From positions 1,612,001-1,676,000 of the forward strand of contig NZ_AP024854.1 of NCBI RefSeq assembly GCF_024529955.1: DNA of 64,000 nt. Direction: 5' to 3'. A model generated the notes under the pieces. The model worked only from the letters and a program-made list of their open reading frames with translations, ran no database searches and was not told the DNA's origin. Below are positions 18,001 to 25,668 of this stretch, piece by piece. The DNA comes from Photobacterium toruni. GTDB taxonomy: Bacteria; Pseudomonadota; Gammaproteobacteria; Enterobacterales; Vibrionaceae. The translations under genes were made by a program, and so were the position numbers. Numbering within the stretch: the first letter of the stretch is position 1; each line of letters begins with the position of its first letter.

Positions 18001-18136
18001 GACCATTTAATGACTGAACCTCACCCCGTTGTGCTGCCAGTGCTGCCGTTAACCGCTCTGTTGCGGTAGTGGTTGAAACAATGTCTTTAACGCCTTTGAC
18101 TGACGCATCTAAAACAAAACTAATCTTTTCCGTCAT
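15005..18136 (-). CDS. Tail tape measure protein
   Basis: A 1043-residue protein that sets tail length and threads the tube. Residues 1-230 are coiled coil (for example LKEAQLRLEVLNTEIYQNKA). About 240-520 is the TP901-type tape-measure domain (SFADVKKVVNMSDEQ, GVMAREGASAKTGG, FGEEAKGAVASLSGN). Hydrophobic segments lie near 575-605 and 915-970, the latter a glycine-rich glycine-zipper-like stretch. A very basic patch, KKRKGRRRVRGRRKG (about 670-685), is followed by three related repeats. Its start overlaps the E' frameshift extension. Length is longer than P2 gpT (about 815 residues), so the tail should be longer. Confidence 0.9.
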   Translation of the reverse strand: MTEKISFVLDASVKGVKDIVSTTTATERLTAALAAQRGEVQSLNGQLKGIKGFEAAELRAEKLSAQLTETKSTMTSLSAAIAESKQKTTQLRGEYNLTQNEIRGLNQEMKEASKEGAQALQVKLKEAQLRLEVLNTEIYQNKAQTNDLSVAYKRASGKLGKLTDRQEKQHNTLNKLKSSLQAAGVSTDKLGDEQNRLKQQADKATLALEKQNARLKEMQSIQGRIDSRKAKLGEIGSEATGLAAAAAPIVGSIWTAIKNETSFADVKKVVNMSDEQSTELKSWVLKTSTTTPMSADNVNAMLAAGGQSGIKDINELKSFVLDSAKMGVAFDMDAGQAGETLSIFKAALGVDQQGAMNVAGLANYLSNNSNAKAKDIAGVMAREGASAKTGGFKVNESTALSASLLSLGMGEERAATALKNISGRLTLGDAASGTQQKAMASIGLDADDIAARMQDDASGTLIEVLNAVNQAPKEDKSAILSQIFGEEAKGAVASLSGNMANFSKLLTLSKEDTSVHRESLNQEYDAKLSTTGSGIDMFVNKLNRLSVVFGSALLPALNWVLEPLGKGVDLLANFAEANTGVTQAVGLGVAAFIGLKGVLLAGKALSLVFGNSMDKTRLFTKGLNRETQDGGRIAALAAKRWRSLNAAVSSSQGPESKGNSSVGKDARSRKKRKGRRRVRGRRKGLGGLLSSVMESRMAQKVGSGAQSLMDHVFSPKGAGLALAGSALLPMTARASDVIDPQRKPSTAIKDKSTGLGSMVNTVTESRIAQKVGSDAQSLIDPVISSKGAGVALAGSDLLPTTSSKSMGLGSIVNSVTESRIAQKVGSGAQSLMSHITPKGMAMALAGSGLALTPMSAMASDTMDVIGIGGDIAETVGKTGLTKVLKPLGMMMNASSVAEGVINGDMEQTGGALGDIGGSMGGGALGAAIGTFILPGIGTAIGGLLGSIAGGMGGEMLGGWFGKKLDSPEETAKKVDEVQSKEAMAKQSPPISFSPTFQITAAAGQDEKLIAQEITRQMNQQLSSLMGENTLSTQFSYAAIDRDS
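15620..16060 (-). repeat. Three degenerate repeats inside the tape measure gene
   Basis: Three copies of a unit that reads ESRxAQKVGSxAQSL followed by PKGAGxALAGS (around 15620-15700, 15770-15860 and 15975-16060) are separated by variable linkers. They are alike in DNA as well as protein, which points to recent internal duplication. In a tape measure, added repeats would be expected to lengthen the tail. Confidence 0.75.
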
Positions 18137-18297
18137 TGTTTGACTCCGAGCTTAGATAAGATCAATTCATAACGCCGTAATGCCTGGTCTTGTGACCATT
18201 CTCTGAGTTCACTTTCAGTGGTATTACGGTGCATTGGGATCAAATCAATCAGAGCTTCGACGTCACGGGGCGAAAGTAATCCCCCGCAAGTTGAAAA
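18133..18297 (-). CDS. gpE' extension of the tail assembly chaperone, made by -1 frameshifting
   Basis: This open frame has no need of its own start. Read from the seven-T site (18294-18300) in the -1 frame it continues gpE as STCGGLLSPRDVEALIDLI, then TTESELREWSQDQALRRYEL, and stops at 18133-18135. The stop overlaps the tape measure ATG. The predicted fusion is about 228 residues: 175 from frame 0 and 53 from the -1 frame. P2 E/E' and lambda G/GT do the same; the longer form acts as chaperone for the tape measure. Confidence 0.8.
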   Translation of the reverse strand, partial: FSTCGGLLSPRDVEALIDLIPMHRNTTESELREWSQDQALRRYELILSKLGVKQ

Positions 18298-18818
18298 AAA
18301 GCGCCCACCTGCGGTTTAATGGCCAAGTAATCATTCAAAGCCATGGCGTCCATATCTTGTTTATCTAAATGACACACAACGCGAAACATGAACTCTTCAC
18401 GTTCGTAATGATCATCAATATCTGCCAATGCTTCAGAGTGTTTCACCTTAGGAACCGCAAATTTAATGTGACTAATGGTTTCTTCTAGTTCATTGGTAAA
18501 CGGAAACGCCAAATCAAATTCAAAGTCTTTACCCGTTAATGCGTGATCATTCATTTCATCGGATGGCGTTAAGATAAAAGCACGAATATCTTGATGTAAT
18601 TGCGTGAAATCAGGCACCGACAGCTCTTCAAACTCAGTCGGCGTTAAGTCCGTACAGGCTAAAATCATCGCCTTAAACTGCTTAAATTGTTCCGCTGCAG
18701 ACAGATCATCTTTCATCACAAAAGGCAGCTTACGAAACGCACCTAATGTAATGGTATTAATCGTTAATTTATGGCTACCTGAACGGGTAAAAAACGGAAG
18801 TGTGATTTGTTTATTCAT
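18249..18818 (-). CDS. Tail assembly chaperone gpE
   Basis: A 189-residue protein between tail tube and tape measure genes, the place of P2 gpE and its equivalents. It opens MNKQITLPFFTRSGSHKLTI, contains LDKQDMDAMALNDYLAIKPQ (about 150-169), then GAFFQLAGDYF where the two Phe codons lie on the slippery site, and ends at a normal stop. A share of ribosomes should shift -1 there and make the longer E' form. It is longer than P2 gpE (about 91 residues), more like the tail assembly chaperones of other myophages. Confidence 0.78.
   Translation of the reverse strand: MNKQITLPFFTRSGSHKLTINTITLGAFRKLPFVMKDDLSAAEQFKQFKAMILACTDLTPTEFEELSVPDFTQLHQDIRAFILTPSDEMNDHALTGKDFEFDLAFPFTNELEETISHIKFAVPKVKHSEALADIDDHYEREEFMFRVVCHLDKQDMDAMALNDYLAIKPQVGAFFQLAGDYFRPVTSKL
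18294..18300 (-). other. Programmed -1 ribosomal frameshift site (T TTT TTT)
   Basis: On the minus strand seven T fall as GC[T TTT TTT] in the gpE frame, the classic X XXY YYZ layout. A -1 slip joins gpE to the 53-residue E' frame; the frames and stops all agree. Confidence 0.8.
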
Positions 18819-18840
18819 TGTTTTCCCTAAAAATTCATCA

Positions 18841-18861
18841 AAAAAAGCGCCCGTAGGCGCT
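18841..18861 (-). terminator. Intrinsic terminator between tube and gpE genes
   Basis: Arms AGCGCC (18846-18851) and GGCGCT (18856-18861) with a 4-base loop, followed on the minus strand by six T. It would reduce expression of gpE, tape measure and later genes relative to sheath and tube. Confidence 0.75.
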
Positions 18862-18887
18862 ATTCGTTACTCAAGATAAAATCAGAT

Positions 18888-19376
18888 TTAAATGATGCCT
18901 GCTAATCCCATCAAATCGACACCACCAATAATGGTTTTACCGGTATTCACATTGATATCATGAACCAATAACCCCGTATCATATTGGGTGTAGGCTTTAC
19001 AGGTACCTTCAATGGTAATGGTGGGCTTCTCGCCCATCTTCACTGCTTCTTTCTTAATAGCGGTGATCGGTCCATACATCGAATAGGTTTCCACATAGGG
19101 AACACCATCGGTACTTTTGCCTTTTTCGACCACGTTAATCTGGGCATTACCCATGGTGTACTTACCTAAAGAGCGCGATAACACCCCATGTTCGCCTTTC
19201 ACTTTCAATGACCAACTGAGCTTTTCTAAGCCAACGGTATCTTCAGAAGCAACAAATGCCCCTTCATTATTGGCTAACTTGGCTTTCACTTCCGGTGGCG
19301 TAAAGTCCACGATTTCATTCATCAATGGCACAGATTCAACCTGTGCCGTAATGCGCATACGAATACGATCAGCCAT
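18888..19376 (-). CDS. Major tail tube protein, gpFII family
   Basis: A 162-residue protein like P2 FII, which stacks in hexameric rings as the inner tail tube. It opens MADRIRMRITAQVESVPLMN and includes VDFTPPEVKAKLANNEGAF. Its start overlaps the end of the sheath gene by 8 bp, so sheath and tube are made together. A terminator follows the gene. Confidence 0.87.
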   Translation of the reverse strand: MADRIRMRITAQVESVPLMNEIVDFTPPEVKAKLANNEGAFVASEDTVGLEKLSWSLKVKGEHGVLSRSLGKYTMGNAQINVVEKGKSTDGVPYVETYSMYGPITAIKKEAVKMGEKPTITIEGTCKAYTQYDTGLLVHDINVNTGKTIIGGVDLMGLAGII

Positions 19377-20544
19377 TTACCACCTCATCAAGCCATGCTG
19401 CAATTAACCCGTTATCAACACTCATTTCATACACCATGTGTTCATTTGGTGAATAGCGGCCATAGTTCACGCATAGGAACCATCGACCCGCCGTGTAATT
19501 TTCAATATTATTCTTAGTGGGATGAAGAAAGGCTTTAAACACAGGGATCACGGTCTGCGCCACTAAGTCCTGCCCCCAATTGGTTAAACGATCAACCACT
19601 TGCTGCATGAACTCTTCAGTCAGTTGTTTACCCAATAATGGTTGGCTGGTTTCTTCTAACTTACGTGCCATCAAGTCTTCTAAGCCAACATGAGAGATAA
19701 AACGTCCGGTATTAGTACGGTTACCAATGATCGAATAACCGCCCATTCGTGTATGCGCTATCGTCACCACACCATGTTTATTCAGAAAGTTCGCTTGCGT
19801 CGTTTTGTCATTGATTTTATAGGCAATGTTACGGGCGGTTTCATCACACACCACAGAGCGATTTTGTGGACTTTCCCAACCGGATACCGAAGCCATTGCC
19901 GCCACTAAAGCGATGGATGCTGGCATTAATACTTGTACGCCGTCATAGGTTTTCATAAACCAAGGATCGATAATGCACAGCTTATCTTCGCCGGTTCCTT
20001 CAGCGCCAAACTCTGCCGCAAACTCTGCGGCAGCCATATCATTGGTGTTTGGACCATCAAGCACAGGACGACAACGCACATCACGCCCAATTAACGCCAA
20101 CTTTTGTCCTACTGCTTTTGAATGAAAACCAGGGGCGGCAATAATGGTGGGTGTTTCAGGGCAAGCCTTAACGGTTTCCAAACCACGAATGGCACCGGTT
20201 GCTGAATCCACACCACCAATCACATTGGCTTCGGTGGCTGCAGTAGTCGCACCGACTTCAACCACCGTGACATAGAGTGCGCATTTCACGTACTCAAACA
20301 AGTAACGCACCACAGTAGGTAATGAGCCTTGACGATTACCGGTTGAATCTAATGCCATCATCGCATCAGCATAATTCCATAACCGTGTTGGCTCGTTATA
20401 AGCAATGGTGCCGCGTTTATCGGGCGCCGTACCAATCAAGTGCACCACTTGTTGCGCTAATGGCCCCATACTTGGTTGCGGTTCAATGGTACGAACCTCA
20501 ACCCCGTTTAATTCAAAATCTTGAATGGGTGCTAATGAACTCAT
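19369..20544 (-). CDS. Contractile tail sheath protein, gpFI family
   Basis: A 391-residue sheath protein like P2 FI. The family pattern is seen in VHLIGTAPDKRGTIAYNEPT (about 33-52), a Rossmann-like middle (IIAAPGFHSKAVGQKLAL), SIALVAAMASV and the C-terminal arm NIENYTAGRWFLCVNYGRY. It surrounds the tube and contracts to drive DNA entry. It follows the DUF2635-like gene with a four-base overlap. Confidence 0.92.
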   Translation of the reverse strand: MSSLAPIQDFELNGVEVRTIEPQPSMGPLAQQVVHLIGTAPDKRGTIAYNEPTRLWNYADAMMALDSTGNRQGSLPTVVRYLFEYVKCALYVTVVEVGATTAATEANVIGGVDSATGAIRGLETVKACPETPTIIAAPGFHSKAVGQKLALIGRDVRCRPVLDGPNTNDMAAAEFAAEFGAEGTGEDKLCIIDPWFMKTYDGVQVLMPASIALVAAMASVSGWESPQNRSVVCDETARNIAYKINDKTTQANFLNKHGVVTIAHTRMGGYSIIGNRTNTGRFISHVGLEDLMARKLEETSQPLLGKQLTEEFMQQVVDRLTNWGQDLVAQTVIPVFKAFLHPTKNNIENYTAGRWFLCVNYGRYSPNEHMVYEMSVDNGLIAAWLDEVVNG

Positions 20545-20738
20545 TGTTGCTGTCCTTTGGCTTTTTGTTGGGTTGGAAGTTGTGCTGGTTTACCAATCTT
20601 GCCATTCATCAGCAAAAAGGCGGTTTGGGTTGGATGTAACGCAATGGTGTTATCTGCAGGTGAATACCAACGCCCATTTAAACGAAAAGGCTGCAAGATC
20701 GGATGATCTTGCAGCCCTGTTTGATTCAAGGTTGCCAT
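20541..20738 (-). CDS. Small DUF2635-like tail accessory protein
   Basis: A 65-residue protein placed directly before the sheath with an ATGA overlap. Its sequence (HPILQPFRLNGRWYSPADNT, then LLMNGKIGKP) resembles the DUF2635 proteins found just upstream of the sheath gene in Mu-like phages (Mu gp38 position). Its role is unknown, probably structural or in assembly. Family assignment is mostly from position and size. Confidence 0.6.
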   Translation of the reverse strand: MATLNQTGLQDHPILQPFRLNGRWYSPADNTIALHPTQTAFLLMNGKIGKPAQLPTQQKAKGQQQ

Positions 20739-20769
20739 GTGGTGTCCTTTAAACGTGAAATTTAGATGT

Positions 20770-20794
20770 AAAAAAACCGCTGACTAGAGCGGTT
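20770..20794 (-). terminator. Intrinsic terminator between fibre block and sheath block
   Basis: Arms AACCGCT (20775-20781) and AGCGGTT (20788-20794), with seven T on the minus strand after the stem. It separates the baseplate/fibre transcript from the sheath/tube genes. Confidence 0.75.
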
Positions 20795-20795
20795 T

Positions 20796-21032
20796 CTAAA
20801 TGGTAGGTGTAATAAGATATAAATCTTTTGGCTTTGGTTCTTTTGAATTAGCCCAAGCACGACAAGCATCAATAAATGTGTGCATTTGAATTTTAACATC
20901 CTCTGGGCCAACTCGTTCAATCGTTAATTGCTTACCTAACGCATAATATTTTGTGATATAGGCTTCACAACGTTCATTCACTTCAATCGAACTTAAAATA
21001 TCGTTTGAATAATCAAATATTTTATCTTGCAT
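20796..21032 (-). CDS. Small protein after the tail fibre gene, function unknown
   Basis: A 78-residue protein two bases after the fibre tip gene and ahead of a terminator. It shows a helical pattern (SIEVNERCEAYITKYYALGK) and ends KPKDLYLITPTI. Genes in this position in myophages often encode fibre chaperones or attached subunits, but I see no known motif. Confidence 0.55.
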   Translation of the reverse strand: MQDKIFDYSNDILSSIEVNERCEAYITKYYALGKQLTIERVGPEDVKIQMHTFIDACRAWANSKEPKPKDLYLITPTI

Positions 21033-21034
21033 TA

Positions 21035-21766
21035 TTAAGATCCTGGTTGCGCGTCATAAGGAGATTCACCGTACATTGATGGCCAGTAACCCCATTTAGG
21101 TGCATTTTTATCTAAGGGAACATGACCTGATACAACCCCAGGCCAAATGAATAAAACTTCACCACTTGCTGATCCTACATATGGATGCGCATGCAAATAA
21201 GCCCCTGGTCTTCCATTATAATGTTTACCGCATAGACTCCAATTATCAGTAATGCCGTCTAACCACATATTTGAAATACTACCAGAAATCAATTTGGCAT
21301 AACTCGCTACCGTAATATATCCAGATATATTTGCAATAGGATTGGGGTATATAGAATAGTTCGAATGTGCGCTTGAATTATAATTGCTCCACACCATTTT
21401 CATAACTCTTATAGCAGGCTGAAAATGTTGATTCCCAGCCATTCCCATTGCCGTCATGATTTCTTTTTCTTCTGCATCTCTTTCGCTCCACACAACCCCT
21501 GTAGCAATAGTTCGATATAAAGATACCTCTATTGTATATTGCGCATTTTTAGCAAAATAATCTAAATTTGTACCCGTTAAATTACAATATTGATTTTTAG
21601 TTTGACGGAAAATAGCGTTTTCTAAACGAGATTGAATTATAAATTTATCAAACTTAGCCTTTGCTATTTCAACTTCCTTATCAATATCCCCAATCTTGCC
21701 ATTCACGGCACCAGTAAGGTTTTCTGAGGCTTTAACTAATGCCCCTATTTGTTGTTCTAAACTCAT
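21035..21766 (-). CDS. Probable tail fibre tip / receptor-binding protein
   Basis: A 243-residue protein. The start (LVKASENLTGAVNGKIGDID) resembles the start of the preceding fibre gene. The rest is a Tyr/Trp/Asn-rich domain (about 70-243) typical of fibre tips, with KHYNGRPGAYLHAHPYVGSA near the end. I infer that it makes host contact; such tips are usually unique to each phage, which explains why no family is recognised. Confidence 0.65.
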   Translation of the reverse strand: MSLEQQIGALVKASENLTGAVNGKIGDIDKEVEIAKAKFDKFIIQSRLENAIFRQTKNQYCNLTGTNLDYFAKNAQYTIEVSLYRTIATGVVWSERDAEEKEIMTAMGMAGNQHFQPAIRVMKMVWSNYNSSAHSNYSIYPNPIANISGYITVASYAKLISGSISNMWLDGITDNWSLCGKHYNGRPGAYLHAHPYVGSASGEVLFIWPGVVSGHVPLDKNAPKWGYWPSMYGESPYDAQPGS

Positions 21767-21769
21767 TTA

Positions 21770-22429
21770 TTAACTTCCATTAATTTTATTCGCTGCATCA
21801 TTAAACGATGCGGCAAGTCGTGTAAAACCATCCGCAATCTCTTGCTCTAATGTCGATATTTGGCCTGAGGTTGCATAGTGAGCTGGCGCATTACCACCAA
21901 ACAGTGTGGTGTCTGCCGCTTTACCTCGTTTAGTTAGAAATTGTGCATCCGCCGCCGTAATGCTGTAGACCTGATTGGCATTCGCTTTCTTGGCTAATTC
22001 CGCTGTCATGGTGGCAGCAAAATGGGGATCATTACCTAGTGCCTTGGCCAACTCTTCAAAGGTATCTAATACTTCAGGTGCCACGCCTATCAATTGCTTA
22101 ATACGGGCATCTATTTGTGTCGGTGTTAAGGTATCAATCGTATCGGCTTTATCATCAAGTGCAGGAATGGTGACCTGCAGCGTGACATTGCCTGAACCAT
22201 CAAAGGACACTGAGCCATTGGCATCACGGCCAAGGGTGATGGTGCGGGCAACTTTGAGTTTATTGGCCGTTGCCGTGTTAGCGCCTAAAGTAGAAAGCGG
22301 ATCATCAAGATAAGAACGTGAATAGATTTCTGTTTTGTCAGCTTTTAATCGCAACTTGCCATTAATCACACCCATCACGTTATTGAGTGCCGCTATCATT
22401 TGGTCAATTTTATTGTTTAACACTTTCAC
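21770..22429 (-). CDS. Tail fibre protein
   Basis: A 219-residue protein with phage fibre repeats: ANKLKVARTITLGRDANGSV, GNVTLQVTIP, QIDARIKQLIGVAPEVLDTF and EELAKALGNDPHFAATMT are all stock phrases of myophage tail fibres. A fold of alternating helix and short beta repeats is expected. Three bases separate it from the tip protein gene. Adhesion specificity probably lies downstream. Confidence 0.82.
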   Translation of the reverse strand: MKVLNNKIDQMIAALNNVMGVINGKLRLKADKTEIYSRSYLDDPLSTLGANTATANKLKVARTITLGRDANGSVSFDGSGNVTLQVTIPALDDKADTIDTLTPTQIDARIKQLIGVAPEVLDTFEELAKALGNDPHFAATMTAELAKKANANQVYSITAADAQFLTKRGKAADTTLFGGNAPAHYATSGQISTLEQEIADGFTRLAASFNDAANKINGS

Positions 22430-22431
22430 TC

Positions 22432-22737
22432 CTAAGCTGACAGTTCCCCCGCCTGAAAGTTAAACCCGTTGGTGATGCTGATAATGACGCTATCTAACAA
22501 TGTTGCGGTTGATTGGGTAACTTCAGAAGCGGCCACCGCTAAGGCTTTAGCTTCTGCAGCCGTTGCTAAAACCTCTTCACTGACAGTTCCTACTGGTCCT
22601 TGTTGACCAATCGTTACCACCTGAATATTGGGTTTTACTTGCTCTCGAACAGTAGCAATCCCTTGCGGTAACCGCACTGTTATCACGCGGTCAGTATTGA
22701 GCGTGACCAACACTTTTGCATTTGCGCTAATCATCAA
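22432..22737 (-). CDS. Short fibre-associated structural protein
   Basis: A 101-residue protein with a short collagen-like bit (GQQGPVGTV) between a beta-rich N-terminus and an Ala-rich helix. It overlaps the previous gene by 11 bp and is two bases from the fibre gene. It is probably a linker or base segment of the fibre. No domain is recognised. Confidence 0.6.
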   Translation of the reverse strand: MMISANAKVLVTLNTDRVITVRLPQGIATVREQVKPNIQVVTIGQQGPVGTVSEEVLATAAEAKALAVAASEVTQSTATLLDSVIISITNGFNFQAGELSA

Positions 22738-23107
22738 CCGCCCCTTTTATCAGTACAGCAGGACCGCGTAAGATGCTGTAAGGATCACCACTTGGAAAGG
22801 TTACCCGCACTTCATAACTCGCGTTCTCCCATGTTATTGGTTGGTGGCCTTGGGTTTGGTCATGGGTGACTTTGATATCGAGCGCATCACTCTGCTGTTG
22901 GTGTTCAATAATGGTGATATGTCCAGATTCTGTGGTACCCCGTACCAGCACTTCCCCCTCAATAGAGCGCACAACGAAAACAGCGGTACAGCCAAACAAT
23001 TTCACATAAGGATTGCTATCATCACCGGTTGTCCAACTGACATCAAAGCCATAGGTTGTGCCGGCAATAATGCTCAGTAATGGCGGTCCCTCCATCGTGC
23101 ATGCCAT
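22727..23107 (-). CDS. Phage beta-rich structural protein, function unknown
   Basis: A 126-residue beta-rich protein (GTTYGFDVSWTTGDDSNPYV, then ASYEVRVTFPSGDPYSILRG) in the fibre block. Small immunoglobulin-like proteins with this kind of pattern occur between tail-collar and fibre genes of many vibriophages. No named family is recognised. Confidence 0.6.
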   Translation of the reverse strand: MACTMEGPPLLSIIAGTTYGFDVSWTTGDDSNPYVKLFGCTAVFVVRSIEGEVLVRGTTESGHITIIEHQQQSDALDIKVTHDQTQGHQPITWENASYEVRVTFPSGDPYSILRGPAVLIKGAVDD

Positions 23108-23113
23108 AATCCC

Positions 23114-23638
23114 TCACACTCTTTTCTCTAGTTCATTAAAACGAAATAGCAGTTCAAGATGGCGCGACATATTGCCAATTTGAGCTGTTGCTATGGTGGT
23201 TAACTCTTCACCCAATAACAGGTTTATATTGTCATTACCGACCTCAATCGTGATGCTATTTGACGGTAATGGGGAGACATCTAGCGTGAACTTCTGCAAC
23301 CAACTGGCATTGGCTGATTTATACGCCAATAAAGTATTAGGCACTGAATAGACCGCTAACAAGGTGCCCGTTTCTAAAAAGAACCCGACTTCTCGCACTT
23401 CATATTCCAGATTGCCTTTAAATACCGCCGCCATACGTAGTTGTGTGGGGCTTAATTCTTCCCAATCTGAAATCAGTTCACGTTGCTTTTCGTTGTACAA
23501 CGCTTTTTGTTCCGGTGTTGGCTGATAACTGCGGTCACCTGCCGCTATCCATTTAATCGCCCCTTTGATGCCTTGGTTTTTGGCGCTAATTAGCTCTGCC
23601 AATCCCACTTTAGTAAATTGAACAACGGGTGAACTCAT
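23114..23638 (-). CDS. Tail-collar fibre protein, N-terminal DUF3751-like domain
   Basis: A 174-residue protein from the ATG at 23636-23638, which has GGAG seven bases before it and overlaps the gpI stop as ATGA. An upstream start would add 26 residues read through gpI and is not supported. The pattern VVQFTKVGLAELISAKNQGI, IKWIAAGDRSY, REVGFFLE and LLAVYS is that of phage tail-collar fibre proteins that join the fibre to the baseplate (P2 gpH N-terminus). It is shorter than P2 gpH; the distal parts are in the separate genes that follow. Confidence 0.82.
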   Translation of the reverse strand: MSSPVVQFTKVGLAELISAKNQGIKGAIKWIAAGDRSYQPTPEQKALYNEKQRELISDWEELSPTQLRMAAVFKGNLEYEVREVGFFLETGTLLAVYSVPNTLLAYKSANASWLQKFTLDVSPLPSNSITIEVGNDNINLLLGEELTTIATAQIGNMSRHLELLFRFNELEKRV

Positions 23639-24381
23639 GTTCTTGCTCCTAACGTTATATCGGTACTCATCACCATACGCATACCGCCTGCAAAATAGCT
23701 CCCACCTGCACACCACGCATCATTAGGCATGGCTCCCTGATATGACTCATCACCAACAGTGGTATGAAAGTGAGTACCTGAAACACCAAAGGGAGCTAAT
23801 ACCAGCGGTGATGGTGGCATGATGCCAGTGGCTGAATCATCGTAATCAACAACAGATGGCTGTTTTACCCCTGAGAACGTGAGCCCAGTATCTAAACCAA
23901 AAGCTAAAATCAGTTCAACGGTGTCGCGCTCAGACTTGGTATTTTCAATCCGTGTCAGCATCCGTTTAGCTGTTTTTTGATTTACTGGCTCATTACGTTT
24001 CCAAGCCACCACCTCAATATGATAAGGACCTGGAGGCGCATCCATTTGATACCAAGGGGTAACTTCAATATCACAATCCAACGCATCCATAGCCACCGCT
24101 AAACCGTGTCGCGTTCCGGCTTTTCGATGGATTTCAAAAGCGTTATCGGCAGTTTTACGTTGCTGCTCTAAGGAATCTTCAGGTCGCCAATCGGTTACCC
24201 CACGCTCACCAGCAAGTAAGGAAACAAAGTGTTCTGAGGTTAATCGTGGTTGTTTTAGCTCAGGAAAGGGATCGCGTTGGTTCGCTAGTAAGGTATGCCA
24301 AGCATATTCTAAGGATTCTTCAATCAAGGTGCGGTTTTCAGGTTGAACAGAAATAAAAGGCTCAGTCACCTCGAACATCAA
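23635..24381 (-). CDS. Baseplate wedge protein gpI
   Basis: A 248-residue protein like P2 gpI (Tail_P2_I). The motif GTRHGLAVAMDALDCDIEV (about 90-108) and GPYHIEVVAWKRNEPVNQ (about 119-136) mark the family. With gpJ it forms the baseplate wedge. It overlaps gpJ by 20 bp. The C-terminal third (about 170-248) goes beyond the typical family core and may form an attachment surface for the fibre. Confidence 0.82.
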   Translation of the reverse strand: MMFEVTEPFISVQPENRTLIEESLEYAWHTLLANQRDPFPELKQPRLTSEHFVSLLAGERGVTDWRPEDSLEQQRKTADNAFEIHRKAGTRHGLAVAMDALDCDIEVTPWYQMDAPPGPYHIEVVAWKRNEPVNQKTAKRMLTRIENTKSERDTVELILAFGLDTGLTFSGVKQPSVVDYDDSATGIMPPSPLVLAPFGVSGTHFHTTVGDESYQGAMPNDAWCAGGSYFAGGMRMVMSTDITLGART

Positions 24382-25339
24382 TGATCACCTCCGTACAATA
24401 CGGCGCTTCATCCCACTGGCAAATAACATCAGCTGCAGGTTCGTGGACTTTGGCGCGTTTTGCCCCTAACTCATAAAGAATGTGTGCCACCTCTTCTCTA
24501 TCAACAATGCCATTGAGCTTATGGCGTTTTTCAGCTAACGTCCATGCAGCGTGTTCGGCTTGGGCTTTATCAACATGCGAGCTTGGATCAGAGCCGGTAT
24601 ACACCGAAGCCACAATTCGATATAGCTTTGGAGCCGCACTCTTAGTGGTGATTTCATCAGACTCTTGAGCAATATCATCACGTTGAAGGTAATCAGCCAC
24701 CCGCTTTAATAACGCAGCACTGGCAATGCCTTGTGGATGTTCTCGACTTAGCACTGCCACACACACTTTGCCAGAGTTGGGCTCTAGCATTTTAGGCATC
24801 GCATCTTTAACAGGCATCGGCCTGTTTAAGTGCTGAAATTCATACCGCATCACCACCGCATCAGGCTCTGATTCAATCTTTATCAGCGGCCGTTCATCTA
24901 AGGTCAGCGCATGAAATTTATACCCCATTCGCGTACCTGTGGTATGGAACTGATAAGGCGCTAAATCAAACCGCTGCAGTAGGCTTGCATCTGATTCCAT
25001 GATGGCGGGTTTAGGTGGAAAAATACTGTTATCGCTTGGCGTTAATATTTGCCGCTTTAAGCCATATTGCAATGCCAGCAAATCCACCATGTCGGATTCA
25101 GTGACGAACTTACGAAACATCTGCAAAGCTTGGTGATTCTGCTCTCGAATCTCAGCCACTCGCTTTAATACAAACGCCTGAGTCACTTGTGCCAGCAGTT
25201 CACCATCATTGGTCATGGCTTGGTGTAATAATTGCGCCTTATCGGTATCTGACTTAGCACAATACGCCACCGCAGCTTCAATATACTCACTCAATAAGGT
25301 TTCAAATTCAGGCACCACAAACGCTTTAGGTAAACTCAT
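24362..25339 (-). CDS. Baseplate wedge protein gpJ
   Basis: A 325-residue protein like P2 gpJ/baseplate J. Family signs are an N-terminal helical part, LLALQYGLKRQIL (about 90-102), FDLAPYQFHTTGTRMGYKFH with the conserved turn, and VCVAVLSREHPQGIASAALL (about 191-210). It overlaps gpW by four bases and gpI by 20, in the standard V-W-J-I order. Confidence 0.88.
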   Translation of the reverse strand: MSLPKAFVVPEFETLLSEYIEAAVAYCAKSDTDKAQLLHQAMTNDGELLAQVTQAFVLKRVAEIREQNHQALQMFRKFVTESDMVDLLALQYGLKRQILTPSDNSIFPPKPAIMESDASLLQRFDLAPYQFHTTGTRMGYKFHALTLDERPLIKIESEPDAVVMRYEFQHLNRPMPVKDAMPKMLEPNSGKVCVAVLSREHPQGIASAALLKRVADYLQRDDIAQESDEITTKSAAPKLYRIVASVYTGSDPSSHVDKAQAEHAAWTLAEKRHKLNGIVDREEVAHILYELGAKRAKVHEPAADVICQWDEAPYCTEVIIDVRGD

Positions 25340-25668
25340 AACCGCACCTGTAATTTAATATCATTCCCTTGCCATACGCCTTTCACCACCACTGAAAACC
25401 CCGTATCACTTGCTATGGCTTGGCACTGTTTAGCTTTAAATTGGATTAAACCATTAGCAGGATTAGCCAACGCTTCAAGGGATAGGTTTTGCACTATCAT
25501 GGCTTCCGTTGGGCTTTGCATGCGACCTAACCGGGCAATGGCTTTATTCCCTATTTGGCGGCGCTTAATGCGTGAGGTCATTTGTGTTGTCAGGATCCGT
25601 TCAAACCGACACGTTAACGCTGTAATACCTGTGACGGTTTTCCCTGTTTTAGGATCAATCCCTATCAT
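25336..25668 (-). CDS. Baseplate wedge protein gpW (gp25-like)
   Basis: A 110-residue protein of the gp25/gpW family. LTCRFERILTTQMTSRIKRR (about 18-37), then an ILTT/RR pair and LARLGRMQSP-like text are the conserved stretches. It forms the inner ring of the baseplate. It overlaps gpV and gpJ by four bases each. Confidence 0.87.
   Translation of the reverse strand: MIGIDPKTGKTVTGITALTCRFERILTTQMTSRIKRRQIGNKAIARLGRMQSPTEAMIVQNLSLEALANPANGLIQFKAKQCQAIASDTGFSVVVKGVWQGNDIKLQVRL

Noticed and set aside
23639..23716. Upstream extension of the tail-collar gene by 26 codons
   Set aside because: It reads back through the end of gpI and lacks a ribosome site; the ATG at 23638 has GGAG and an ATGA overlap.
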